DNA of 64,000 nt, from the NCBI GenBank assembly GCA_024707265.1, contig JANQAB010000003.1, positions 1 to 64,000 of the forward strand, in the 5' to 3' direction. The stretch is from Sporocytophaga sp. Lineage in GTDB: Bacteria > Bacteroidota > Bacteroidia > Cytophagales > Cytophagaceae. Below, one piece after another: positions 18,937 through 28,202 of this stretch; position 1 is the stretch's first letter; every line of letters starts with the position of its first letter. The notes under the pieces were generated by a model. That model was not told the DNA's origin, searched no databases, and saw nothing but the letters and a program-made list of their open reading frames with translations. Made by a program: the position numbers and the translations under genes.

Positions 18937-19029
18937 ATTTATAGGAGTTTTAACTGAGGTTCAATATATTTTTCTATATTTATAACGCTTTTTAATCAAT
19001 CTGATTCCATTCAACCTAATATATTCCAT

Positions 19030-20346
19030 ATGGTAAAATACTTTTTGCATCTTACTATTCTCGTTGTGCTCATTAGTTCATGCAGTACTGAAAAGAAACA
19101 ACCTGAACGGACTAATCAATTTGTAAAAGTAACCAATACCAGCTTTTACCTGAATGGAAAACCCTACTATTTTCTGGGAGCAAACTATTGGTATGGAATC
19201 AATCTGGGATCAGAAAAAGGAGGTCAGAGAGCTCGTCTTATCAGGGAATTGGATCAACTTCAAAATTTAGGTGTCACAAATCTTCGTATTGTAGGGCTTA
19301 GTGAAGGACCAGATAACCAACCTTACAGAATGCTTCCCGCAGTTCAGAATGCTCCCGGAGAGTTTGACGAGGATCTGTTAAAAGGTCTTGACTTTTTACT
19401 TTCAGAAATGTCAAAGCGCAATATGTACGCTGTGGTTTGCCTGGGTAATTTTTGGCCATGGTCAGGAGGATGGGGCCAATATTTGGTATGGAGCAAGGCT
19501 GCAGACAGTATTCCCTACCCTCCTCCACATCCTGGTGGCGATTGGGACAGATATCAGAAATTCTCTGCAAAATTTTATTCAGACTCCTCAGCCGTTCAAA
19601 TGTATCACAATGCTGTCAAAAAAATTGTAACGAGAAAAAACTCTATTACAAAAGTCAATTACAAAGATGATCCAACCATTATGTCCTGGCAGCTGTGCAA
19701 TGAGCCAAGAGGAATGGACAACCAAAAGCAATACAATAAATGGATAGATTATTCTGCAGCTCTCATAAAACAATGGGATCCTAACCATTTGGTCAGTGCT
19801 GGAACAGAAGGATATACCTCAGACCCTGAATATGCCGGAGTAGATGTAAAAGAGAATAATAATGGCCCGAACGTAGATTATATAACCTGCCATGTCTGGG
19901 TTGAAAATTGGGGCTGGTATGATCCGAAAAGAGCTGACAAAACCTATGATTCGGCAGTTCATAAAATGGAATATTATCTCAAGCTCCATGTTGATGCGGC
20001 AAGGAAATTAGGAAAGCCATTGGTTATAGAAGAATTTGGGCTCGCAAGAAATGATGGAGATTTTTCACCATCAGCACTTACCACTGTAAAGGATAAATAC
20101 TATTCGAAAGTATTTCAGGAAGCTTATAACTATGCATCTTTAAGCTCACCTGTAGCTGGTGTAAATTTCTGGGCTTGGTCCGGAGAAGGCAGACCAAAAG
20201 TTCCTGGTACTATCTGGAAAAAGGGTGATCCCTTTACTGGAGACCCTCCACACGAACTTCAAGGGTGGTACTCCGTTTATGACACAGACACTTCTACACA
20301 ATTGGTTATAAAGAAATTCGCAGAAAAGATGAATTCGCTTAACTAA
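19030..20346 (+). CDS. GH5 (subfamily 7-like) endo-beta-mannanase lipoprotein
   Basis: The 438-residue product is a likely beta-1,4-mannan-degrading enzyme. It begins with a lipoprotein signal whose lipobox LISSC gives Cys18, so it should be anchored to a membrane. The GH5 barrel shows the catalytic acid Glu225 in WQLCNEPRG and the probable nucleophile Glu335 in VIEEFGLARND. The opening FYLNGKPYYFLGANYWY is typical of GH5_7 mannanases. Unlike its neighbours it lacks a T9SS domain and CBM. It lies 148 bp after the GH8 gene but is separated from it by a terminator, so it likely has its own promoter. Exact substrate (mannan or glucomannan) is inferred. Confidence 0.85.
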   Translation: MVKYFLHLTILVVLISSCSTEKKQPERTNQFVKVTNTSFYLNGKPYYFLGANYWYGINLGSEKGGQRARLIRELDQLQNLGVTNLRIVGLSEGPDNQPYRMLPAVQNAPGEFDEDLLKGLDFLLSEMSKRNMYAVVCLGNFWPWSGGWGQYLVWSKAADSIPYPPPHPGGDWDRYQKFSAKFYSDSSAVQMYHNAVKKIVTRKNSITKVNYKDDPTIMSWQLCNEPRGMDNQKQYNKWIDYSAALIKQWDPNHLVSAGTEGYTSDPEYAGVDVKENNNGPNVDYITCHVWVENWGWYDPKRADKTYDSAVHKMEYYLKLHVDAARKLGKPLVIEEFGLARNDGDFSPSALTTVKDKYYSKVFQEAYNYASLSSPVAGVNFWAWSGEGRPKVPGTIWKKGDPFTGDPPHELQGWYSVYDTDTSTQLVIKKFAEKMNSLN

Positions 20347-20660
20347 AAACATCATTCAATTGACATCTTCCCTTATCCACTAAAAATCCTTGGCAATTTC
20401 TATTTGTTTTTTTTACCAAATGAGAATTGTCATTTCGAGGATCTTTCACGTATTTTTAACTTCATAAAAATAATGAAGTTTTTGAGAAGCATTTTATCAC
20501 ATGAAAAATCTTCCCTCCTTTAAAATACCTTTTTACAACCTATTTTTTTCATTTTATTACTTTTCATTACACAGGGGTGACATTCCTCACTTTTTTTTCA
20601 TAATTAATATCATGATTAAGTTGAGCCGGAGGCTTCATTTTTACATAAATTCTACTAATA
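20347..20660. other. Intergenic region, nothing recognised
   Basis: The 314 AT-rich bases separate the mannanase from the universal stress protein gene. No reading frame, hairpin or promoter box could be supported. Confidence 0.4.
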
Positions 20661-21500
20661 ATGAAAACCATATTACTCCCCACAGATTTCTCTAAAGCTT
20701 CGGAAAAAGCAATGGAGTATGCCATCCTTATCGCCCAAAGAAACAATGCCCGGATTGTAGTTGCCCACGCTTACCTGCTACCAGTATTCAGTTCTATCTT
20801 AGCTCCTTCTGTAATGGATTGTATGATAGAAGAAGTCATACAAAAAACTGATTCCAAACTTATTTCCATTTGCAAAAAAATTTCATCTCATGTTTCAGAT
20901 TCCGGCAAACAGCTTGAATGCGAATATGTATCAGACTATTCTGTTCCTGAAACAGAAATCAAAAATGTCGCATATCTTAAAAAACCTGATTTGATCATAA
21001 TGGGGACTAATTCAAGAGACAATTTACAAGCTTTTCTCAGGAGTACTACTTCAAGAATTATAGATACTGTTAATTTCCCTCTCCTTATTGTTCACGAAAA
21101 TACAATAGTAGTCCCGATTGAAAAAATTCACATGGCAGTAGAGAACATCACCAAAGATGCTTTGGAAGCTTCTCAATTAATTGATCTGGCTTCTACTTTC
21201 AAAGCTTCTATTACGCTTTTGCACGTGCAGCCACATAATAAAGTTAATGATTCTAAGGCAAATTTTATTTTTGCGGATTTCATTAAAGATATCATTAATT
21301 ATTCAAGTATCAGGCTTAAAACGTGCATCTCTAACAATGTCGAAGAAGGGATAAAAACTTCACTCTCGGAAGACAATTCGGATTTACTTGTATTGATAAA
21401 GTATAGCCGTAAATGGCTTGATGAACTTTTCCATAAAAGTATTATCAGAGCGTTTATCAAAAAAGGAGATATGCCCCTGCTAATTCTCCACAGAGCTTGA
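20661..21500 (+). CDS. Tandem-domain universal stress protein (UspA family)
   Basis: The 279-residue protein holds two Usp domains. The first opens with MKTILLPTDFSKASEKAMEYA and ends with the ATP-binding-like segment MGTNSRDNLQAFLRSTTSRIIDTVNFPLLIVHE, where the usual G-x2-G-x9-G-S/T pattern is only partly kept. The second (from about residue 150) is more diverged and lacks a clear nucleotide loop. Such proteins are cytoplasmic stress-response proteins of ill-defined biochemical role. It is a single gene with no obvious operon partner. Confidence 0.85.
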   Translation: MKTILLPTDFSKASEKAMEYAILIAQRNNARIVVAHAYLLPVFSSILAPSVMDCMIEEVIQKTDSKLISICKKISSHVSDSGKQLECEYVSDYSVPETEIKNVAYLKKPDLIIMGTNSRDNLQAFLRSTTSRIIDTVNFPLLIVHENTIVVPIEKIHMAVENITKDALEASQLIDLASTFKASITLLHVQPHNKVNDSKANFIFADFIKDIINYSSIRLKTCISNNVEEGIKTSLSEDNSDLLVLIKYSRKWLDELFHKSIIRAFIKKGDMPLLILHRA

Positions 21501-21627
21501 AAATATTCTCCTTAGGTATTTAATACTAAATTCAATACTTCTACTTTCCTGATATAGTATTGCATTAGGATTAACAATCCTAATAGCATTAATTTACGAA
21601 CTGAATGAAGTTCTTCAATTTATAAAA

Positions 21628-22272
21628 ATGAATACTATATCAAGACAAGAAATTGATCTGAGTTCCTATAAACGAAGAGGGATGTTAGAAATCTTTTCTA
21701 AAAAGCTTATTCCTTTTGTCAGTACATCAAGCAATGTAGATATTACAATATTCCGTAAGAAAGTTAAAGAAAATAACCTACGCTTTTTTGCCAGTATCTG
21801 CTTTGCATTGACCAAAGTAGCAAATGAAATACCTCAGTTCAGACACAGAATCATAGACAATAAGCTCTACGAATATTCCAGCATAGACCCGGGATACACG
21901 GTCCTTCTTCCTGACTGTGAATTTTCATTCTGTTCAACAAGGCATTCCACAGATTTCCCTACTTTCTATGAAAATATATTAAAGGATATTGAGAATGTTT
22001 TATCAGATAAAAATGAGTCCAATGAAGATAACAATCATCTGTTCTACATCACGAGTGTGCCCTGGTTTTCATTTACATCACTGACACATCCGTATGATCC
22101 TGTTAATGGAACAATACCTATAGTGACCCTTGGTAAATACTTTGAGGAAAACGGAGTTTGTAAAATGCCTGTTGGACTCCAGATACACCATGGAATAATG
22201 GATGGGTATCATATGGGATTATTTTATGAAAAACTGCAGAAGGAACTGGATAATCCGGACTGGATATTTTAA
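21628..22272 (+). CDS. Chloramphenicol acetyltransferase-like protein
   Basis: The 214-residue protein matches the trimeric type-A CAT fold throughout. The catalytic histidine lies in QIHHGIMDGYHMGLF, matching the HHxxxDGxH motif. The N-terminal RRGMLEIF replaces the usual WxRKxHFE/YF segment of true CAT enzymes. Chromosomal homologues in Bacteroidota often have no proven resistance role, so the substrate is left open. It stands alone, 127 bp after the stress-protein gene. Confidence 0.8.
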   Translation: MNTISRQEIDLSSYKRRGMLEIFSKKLIPFVSTSSNVDITIFRKKVKENNLRFFASICFALTKVANEIPQFRHRIIDNKLYEYSSIDPGYTVLLPDCEFSFCSTRHSTDFPTFYENILKDIENVLSDKNESNEDNNHLFYITSVPWFSFTSLTHPYDPVNGTIPIVTLGKYFEENGVCKMPVGLQIHHGIMDGYHMGLFYEKLQKELDNPDWIF

Positions 22273-22375
22273 GATCCAATAGCATGAGAAATTTTGAAGG
22301 TTAAAACAGACGCCTTATTGCAGGAGTATTAAAAGTTAAAATACAAACATTTGTCTCATACATCTCATGTTAAAA

Positions 22376-22407
22376 ATAATGTCAGGTCAGAATAACCCGA
22401 CATTATT
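22376..22407 (+). terminator. Weak hairpin after the CAT-like gene
   Basis: An AATAATGTC/GACATTATT stem with a mostly unpaired 14-nt interior, rich in A and T on both flanks, lies between the convergent CAT-like and GH95 genes. It may act on either strand. Confidence 0.4.
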
Positions 22408-22440
22408 AAATATTCATTTATTTAAATCTTGCTAAAACTA

Positions 22441-22463
22441 ATTGACAATGAAAAATTGTCAAT
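22441..22463. repeat. Perfect inverted repeat, 9-bp arms
   Basis: ATTGACAAT and ATTGTCAAT flank a GAAAA loop, 49 bp beyond the GH95 stop in the convergent intergenic region. It lacks a T-run, so it may be a transcript-stabilising hairpin or a second terminator. Confidence 0.45.
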
Positions 22464-22511
22464 GACAAAACCAGTGAAATGCTACTTGCCATTAAACTCT
22501 ATTGTTGGCAA

Positions 22512-25500
22512 TCAGCGTTTCACAATTTTATACATAGTGATTCCATTATGGGTTTCTAACGTTAATACATATATTCCTGCTCCCAATGCTGCACCTATCT
22601 TTCCTTCATCTGTTGCACTACCTGATTCTACCTGAATCCCAAGAATATCCTCTACTTTATATCTGAAGGTTCCTTTCAGTTTAATACTGATCCCATCACT
22701 ATTGAATGGATTAGGAAAAATCTGAACTGTCTCTGTTTCTTCACCTCCTAAACTGGTTACTATTGATGGCTTAAACTCAAGGTAATTTATATTCATGTAA
22801 TCAGCGTTGAATAAAATTCTCATCTTATGTTGCCCCTGGGTCAGATCAAGATCCATTACTGAAGTTGTTTCCCAGTTTTGCCACCCACCTGTATTTGGTA
22901 TGGAAACAGGCCCTGTGATATTTTCTCCATCCATTTCAACTTGAAGAGTTTTACCATCATCAGGAGAAGCCACTCTAAGGTCGAGATTATACTTCCCGCT
23001 TTTTGTTACATTCACAGTATATAATAACCATTCCCCATTTAGAATGTATCCGATATTATATTTTCCTTCCTCGTCCATCGTGCTTTCTATATCGACCTCA
23101 TCATTTCTGAAAATTACCCCACCTTCGTTGCCATTTTTATTGGCTTCCCTGTAAGCAAACCCTTCTCCGCCATCATCATATTCTTCTGCTTCAATTCGTC
23201 CCGGGATTACATGAGGTATTCCATTGTATGGAGTTGTATTGTTCGTCGCACCCATTAAATTCAATGATCCATCGAAAGCATAAGTTTCACCTATCCTGGT
23301 AATGTATGTTCTTGAAATATTGCCATACCTAAGCCGCAATGTATCTCCCTGTAGTGATGTTATTGTTGTTTGTGAAAGCTTTCCACTTTTCCAGCTGATT
23401 GAGTCAATAAGAAATCCACTCCTTGCCCTCAAACCTTTTACATATCCGTTTGACCAGATAGTTGGAAGTGCCGGCAGAAACTGTATCTCATTGTTCTGGC
23501 TTTGCATTAGCATTTCATTCACTCCCGAAACCGCACCAAAGTTACCGTCAATCTGGAAAGGCGGATGAGCATCGAAAAGGTTGTTGTAGGTACGTTCAGG
23601 AGTAATTAACATACGAATGAGCTTATAGGCATGATTTCCGTCTTCCATCCTGGCCCAGAAGTTTATCTTCCATGCCAGGGACCATCCGGTAGCATCATCA
23701 CCGCGTTGTGTAAGGGTAACCTTGGCAGCATTAGCCAAAACAGGAGTACCTCTTAATGATATCTGATTGCTTGGAAATAAACCGTACAAATGGGATATAT
23801 GACGGTGTTTCTCAATAGGATTATCCCAATCCTGAAACCATTCCTGTAATTGACCATAACGCCCGACACGATGTGGAGGAAGACGAGCAAGAGATGCTTT
23901 CACCTGGTTACGAAAGTTTTCATCGATATTTAAAATTTCGGATGATTTGATAACGGTATTAAACAAATCTCGGATAATCTGGATATCCATAGTTGGACCA
24001 AAACAGGTATAATAGCCACCATGTGCAAGTTCAGGAGAAGTACTTGGAGATGTTACAAGATAATTGTTTCCGCTTATTGGTTCCGGCACAAGACTATTCA
24101 GAAAAAATTGAGCACTGCTTTTAAAGGTAGGATATACATCATTCAGATATGTTTTATCTTTAGAGAATTGATAATGTTCCCAAAGGTTATAGCACAACCA
24201 GGCACCTCCAGTAGGCCAATGCCCCCAAGCACCATCAATCGGACCAGTGCGGTTCCACAAATCGGTATTGTGATGAAGCACCCAGCCACTGTTCACTCCC
24301 CAGTGGGCCTGAGCAGATTGCTGACCAGGGGCTACAAGAGCTTTGGTTTTTTCGATCATAGGAAGGGCGCATTCCGGCAGATTTCCGGATTCTGTCATCC
24401 AATAATTCATCTGGAAATTAATGTTTGTTGTATACTTACTTCCCCATGAAGGATACATGTCTTTATTCCAAACACCTTGTAGGTTTGCCGGCTGACTTCC
24501 TGGTCTTGAACAAGCAATCATAAGGTAACGTCCGAATTGATAATGTAACCTCACGAGCTGTGGATCGTCAGAGGTGTTAAAATTTGCCACTCTTTGATCA
24601 GTAGGCAAACTAGATGAAGAATTACCAGGCCCTAGATTGATATCTACTCTGTTAAACAAAGCCTGATAGTCTTCAAGATGAGCGGTTAAAAGCTGCGTAT
24701 AGTTTTTAGCACTGACATTATCAATATAACTGGTGGCCCTGGCAACCTCATCTCCATTGACATTATTATAGGCATTAAAGTTAGATCCGATCGCCAGGAT
24801 CACTGTAGCACTGTTTGCTCCAGAAACCGTAATACTACTGCTATTAGCTGTTACCGTTCCTCCCTCAGTCTTCACCTTTACCCTGTTCTGGAATTTTACA
24901 GCATCTGCCTGTCCGTTGAGAAGAAGAAGATCGTTTCCGACATTAGATATGGAGACCGGAGTCTGAGGAGAATCCATGCTTGTAGAAAAAGTAATTTTAC
25001 CTGGCTGACTGGCAGTGAGACGTATTACTATTATCTGATCTGGATAACTGGCAAAGTATTCTCGTGAATAATTTACCCCTGCATAGGAGTATGTAGTTTT
25101 GGCAATGGCTGTACGAAGGTTTAGCTCACGGTAATAGTTGGAGGCAATATGTCCGGGGAAGTTCAGATAAAGATTTCCCACTGGTAAAAATCGTTCCTGT
25201 CCACCACCAATCATATTACTTACTGTAGCATCTGCTGCTGCATAATTGCCTGCGAATATCTGACTTCTGGCGGTTGAAAGAGAATTGGCTGCCCCTGCTT
25301 TATTATTGTTGCCCGGATTGCCACTCCACACCGTACACTCATTCAATCCAATCACATCTCTGGAGACTATTCCGTATACCATCCCACCTAAATGACCATT
25401 GCCAATTGGCAAAGCATCCGTAAAAACAGTTCCGGCATCTTTGTTATACCACAAGGTAAGATCTCCCGGGTTCTGACCTTTTATATGTCCGACTACCAGA

Positions 25501-25547
25501 AAGACCAGACACAGTATGGCTGACAGTTTATATTTGTTTATTTCCAT
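22512..25547 (-). CDS. GH95 alpha-L-fucosidase (or galactosidase) with CBM6 and T9SS sorting domain
   Basis: The 1011-residue secreted protein should remove terminal alpha-linked L-fucose or L-galactose from plant polysaccharides such as xyloglucan. After the signal peptide, GH95 (about residues 25-785) opens with LTLWYNKDAGTVFTDALPIGNGHLGGMVYG. It contains HHNTDLWNRTGPIDGAWGHWPTGGAW and LQEWFQDWDNP, which are family hallmarks holding the catalytic residues. A CBM6 (about 790-930) begins at IPGRIEAEEYD, and a T9SS domain runs from IFPNPF to the final YKIVKR. It is separated from the upstream esterase by 547 bp, so it is probably transcribed alone from a promoter carrying the shared 32-nt element. 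GH95 specificity between fucose and galactose cannot be settled. Confidence 0.88.
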   Translation of the reverse strand: MEINKYKLSAILCLVFLVVGHIKGQNPGDLTLWYNKDAGTVFTDALPIGNGHLGGMVYGIVSRDVIGLNECTVWSGNPGNNNKAGAANSLSTARSQIFAGNYAAADATVSNMIGGGQERFLPVGNLYLNFPGHIASNYYRELNLRTAIAKTTYSYAGVNYSREYFASYPDQIIVIRLTASQPGKITFSTSMDSPQTPVSISNVGNDLLLLNGQADAVKFQNRVKVKTEGGTVTANSSSITVSGANSATVILAIGSNFNAYNNVNGDEVARATSYIDNVSAKNYTQLLTAHLEDYQALFNRVDINLGPGNSSSSLPTDQRVANFNTSDDPQLVRLHYQFGRYLMIACSRPGSQPANLQGVWNKDMYPSWGSKYTTNINFQMNYWMTESGNLPECALPMIEKTKALVAPGQQSAQAHWGVNSGWVLHHNTDLWNRTGPIDGAWGHWPTGGAWLCYNLWEHYQFSKDKTYLNDVYPTFKSSAQFFLNSLVPEPISGNNYLVTSPSTSPELAHGGYYTCFGPTMDIQIIRDLFNTVIKSSEILNIDENFRNQVKASLARLPPHRVGRYGQLQEWFQDWDNPIEKHRHISHLYGLFPSNQISLRGTPVLANAAKVTLTQRGDDATGWSLAWKINFWARMEDGNHAYKLIRMLITPERTYNNLFDAHPPFQIDGNFGAVSGVNEMLMQSQNNEIQFLPALPTIWSNGYVKGLRARSGFLIDSISWKSGKLSQTTITSLQGDTLRLRYGNISRTYITRIGETYAFDGSLNLMGATNNTTPYNGIPHVIPGRIEAEEYDDGGEGFAYREANKNGNEGGVIFRNDEVDIESTMDEEGKYNIGYILNGEWLLYTVNVTKSGKYNLDLRVASPDDGKTLQVEMDGENITGPVSIPNTGGWQNWETTSVMDLDLTQGQHKMRILFNADYMNINYLEFKPSIVTSLGGEETETVQIFPNPFNSDGISIKLKGTFRYKVEDILGIQVESGSATDEGKIGAALGAGIYVLTLETHNGITMYKIVKR

Positions 25548-26094
25548 GAAAGTTTATATAATACAAAACCTTAATAATTCGATAAACTTCTTATCATCTT
25601 TCAACTGGCTTCATATCTAATCTAATCTTCATCACAAGCCTTTCACAACCTGATGCAGACAATTAACTGCATTCAATAGTGACTACAGAGTCTTCCAGAA
25701 TTTATTTATAACTGATATAGACATTGCTGAATGGGTTATTTAAAGAATAGCCCTACAATCATTCAAAAGATTTAGTAAACAAGAGGGTTTTAAAAAATAT
25801 AATTCATTCGAGTATAAAATACTGTTCTTACAATTATGTAATCTTGAGCATTGTTCTTTGATGCTCCACAATATGTAAAAAGAAAAAGATCCTTGTCGTT
25901 CGGTTAGTACTTTGAACTTAAGGTACCTGTTTCCAGGGGATAATAAAAAAGTTACAATCCGGAATTAAGATACAGACTTCAATCTTATTCCACAATTTAT
26001 CCATTAACATGGTACAGTGTAGCAGAGCTTTTCGGATCTGCAAAGATGCAGACCACGAAAAACTTCACATTGTCCAAAATTTAAAAACCTCTTA
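25548..26094. other. Intergenic region upstream of GH95
   Basis: The 547 bp lie between the esterase stop and the GH95 start. A bipartite element at 25751-25782 is shared with the GH43 promoter region. No reading frame is supported and no clear terminator for the esterase operon was recognised. Confidence 0.6.
25751..25782 (-). promoter_or_regulatory. Shared bipartite element, copy upstream of GH95
   Basis: On the plus strand this reads CCCTACAA, eight variable bases, then AAGATTTAGTAAACAA. Exactly the same two blocks with the same 8-bp spacing occur at 33193-33224 before the first GH43 gene. Read on the transcribed strand it is TTGTTTACTAAATCTT then TTGTAGGG. The spacing would suit a promoter with an overlapping operator. 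It lies 204-235 bp before the GH95 ATG. Confidence 0.6.
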
Positions 26095-28143
26095 TTATTT
26101 TTTCAGAATCTTAAAAACAATTGATTTCCCATTATTGGTCACTCTCAATAAATACATTCCTGATTGAAGGTTTTCACCTATACGCTTTTCTCCTTCCCCA
26201 ATTCCTGCATGCAATACGCTTCCAGTCAGGTCGCAGATTTCGTAATTAAATTCATGTGGGTAATTTAGAATAATATTATCTTCAAATGGATTCGGATATA
26301 TTGCTGGAGCTGGGTCTATTTCTTCGTTCACTCCGGTAACTACCTCCTGAATCACCACAGTAATTGGAGCAGAAGAAGTAACTGCTCCTTTATCATCAGT
26401 TGCTTTGGCTGTGATCGTATAACTTCCTGCAGGCATGCCAGACCAACTATAGCTAAATGGAGAAGTATTGTCAGATCCAAGAATTGTAGCACCATTATAG
26501 AAATCAACTTTGGTGATGCTTCCGTCCGTATCCGTAGCAGTAGCAATAAGCTCAACAGTCTGAAGAACACTGAATGTGCTATTGTCAGATGGAGCTGTAA
26601 TACTTATAGCCGGAGGATTATTGGCCAGGACAAATGTTACAAAATTGAGATTGATATAGTCTACATCGCCTATGGTTAACCGCATTGTCTTCTGTCCTGC
26701 GCTAAGCTGAATGTTGCTTACTCTGACCGTCTGCCAGGTTTGCCAGCCTGTTGTATTGGGGATCGTTATGTTACTTGCAATATTTGCACCATCCATGCTT
26801 ATGGATAAAGTACGTCCATCTCCATCACAAGCTATGCGAAGATCCATATGATATACACCTGAATTCTGGACGTTGACTGTATACTCCAGCCATTCTCCTG
26901 AAGTTGCCCAACCGACATTATAGCCAGCCCCGACGTCTGTGCAATTTTCTATATCTACATCTTCATCGTTTCTAAAAGAAACGCCTGTCTCACTTCCGGG
27001 GGTCTCATCAAAATATGCAAAGCCATTACCTCCAACATCAAAAGCTTCAGCCTGAATGGTACCAGGAATCTCATGAATTGTATTGTTATATGCAGCCTGA
27101 GCAACATTTACTTTCAGGGTAACCGCAGCAGATGTTGCTTTTGTACCAGCATTATCTGTTGCCACAGCTGTAATGGTATAAGTTCCTACCGGGACGTTTG
27201 TCCATGAATAGGCATAAGGGGCGCTCACATCTTCCCCTAATTTAGTTGTCCCATTAAAAAATTCAACTTTGGATATCGTTCCGTTTGGATCTGAAGCTGT
27301 TGCTGTAATATTAATTGCAGCCGGTGCAGTATAAGAAGCATTGGCAGCAGGAGCAGTAATGGCCACAGACGGAGTTCCATGCTTAAAGAGAAAAGGTAAA
27401 ATTTCCTGTAAGTCTTGTCTCCAGCATACAAAACTATGAGATCCGGAATGTTCCCAGTAATCGATCGTGATACCATTAGCACGTAACAGCTTCATGGTTT
27501 CCGCTCCGTTATTGTAAGCAATATCACTGGGTCCACCTTGTCCGTAATAGAAATAGCGCATGCTCTGTTCAATTTTTGAACCATTGGAAGCAAGGTACGT
27601 TCTCATTACATTATAAATATTGTCACCGATAAACCAACCAGAACTGAAGACCCCCAGGTAGCCAAAAAGATCATACCGGTATAAACCTGCATCCAACACC
27701 TGTAAGCCTCCCCAAGACAGACCAGCCAGAGCACGGCTATCTTTCTCTGGTTTTACTCTGTAAGTTTTTTCTACAAAAGGTATTACATCGTCGCATAGTT
27801 CACGGGTAAAAAGGTTTGGAGCGAAATCCGGGGCATCAGGCATTACAACAATCATCGGCACCGCTTTGCCTGAGGAAATGGCCTGGTCCAATATTGCTTT
27901 AACGTTCCCATCAAAAGGATTCGCCCATGTATAGTAACGTTGTCCTCCTCCATGCATGAGATAAAAAGTGGGATAATAGGTATTCTGATTATATCCATCC
28001 GGAAGGTAAACATTCATTTTCCGGTTACTATTCATTGTTTTGGAAAAGTAAGTTACCTCGGTAATACTGCTGGCAGCATTGCAATGAATGCCTGATCCTA
28101 AAGTAAGAATCAGGCATAAAAATATTTTCAATTTATTGGTCAT
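26095..28143 (-). CDS. CE1-type esterase with Ig-like, CBM6 and T9SS domains
   Basis: The likely function is removal of feruloyl or acetyl groups from arabinoxylan. The ATG at 28143 is preferred over a TTG one codon upstream and gives a signal peptide. The alpha/beta-hydrolase domain (about 25-265) matches esterase-D/CE1 enzymes: YLMHGGG oxyanion segment, nucleophile Ser in LAGLSWGG and catalytic His in EHSGSHSF. An Ig-like domain, a CBM6 (from IPGTIQAEAFD), a second Ig-like domain and a T9SS domain (YPNPF to KILKK) follow. It is the third gene of the minus-strand GH43-GH43-CE1 run. Its CBM6 is the most divergent of the four in this cluster. Confidence 0.85.
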   Translation of the reverse strand: MTNKLKIFLCLILTLGSGIHCNAASSITEVTYFSKTMNSNRKMNVYLPDGYNQNTYYPTFYLMHGGGQRYYTWANPFDGNVKAILDQAISSGKAVPMIVVMPDAPDFAPNLFTRELCDDVIPFVEKTYRVKPEKDSRALAGLSWGGLQVLDAGLYRYDLFGYLGVFSSGWFIGDNIYNVMRTYLASNGSKIEQSMRYFYYGQGGPSDIAYNNGAETMKLLRANGITIDYWEHSGSHSFVCWRQDLQEILPFLFKHGTPSVAITAPAANASYTAPAAINITATASDPNGTISKVEFFNGTTKLGEDVSAPYAYSWTNVPVGTYTITAVATDNAGTKATSAAVTLKVNVAQAAYNNTIHEIPGTIQAEAFDVGGNGFAYFDETPGSETGVSFRNDEDVDIENCTDVGAGYNVGWATSGEWLEYTVNVQNSGVYHMDLRIACDGDGRTLSISMDGANIASNITIPNTTGWQTWQTVRVSNIQLSAGQKTMRLTIGDVDYINLNFVTFVLANNPPAISITAPSDNSTFSVLQTVELIATATDTDGSITKVDFYNGATILGSDNTSPFSYSWSGMPAGSYTITAKATDDKGAVTSSAPITVVIQEVVTGVNEEIDPAPAIYPNPFEDNIILNYPHEFNYEICDLTGSVLHAGIGEGEKRIGENLQSGMYLLRVTNNGKSIVFKILKK

Positions 28144-28202
28144 CAAAGATCTGAATTAAAATAGTATAATATAATTCATTGTTTATGATTAGAAACCTCC
28201 AA

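Noticed and set aside
21628..22272. Chloramphenicol resistance gene
   Set aside because: The fold and HHxxxDGxH motif are CAT-like, but the N-terminal substrate region differs from known resistance enzymes and there is no mobile context. A resistance role is not claimed.
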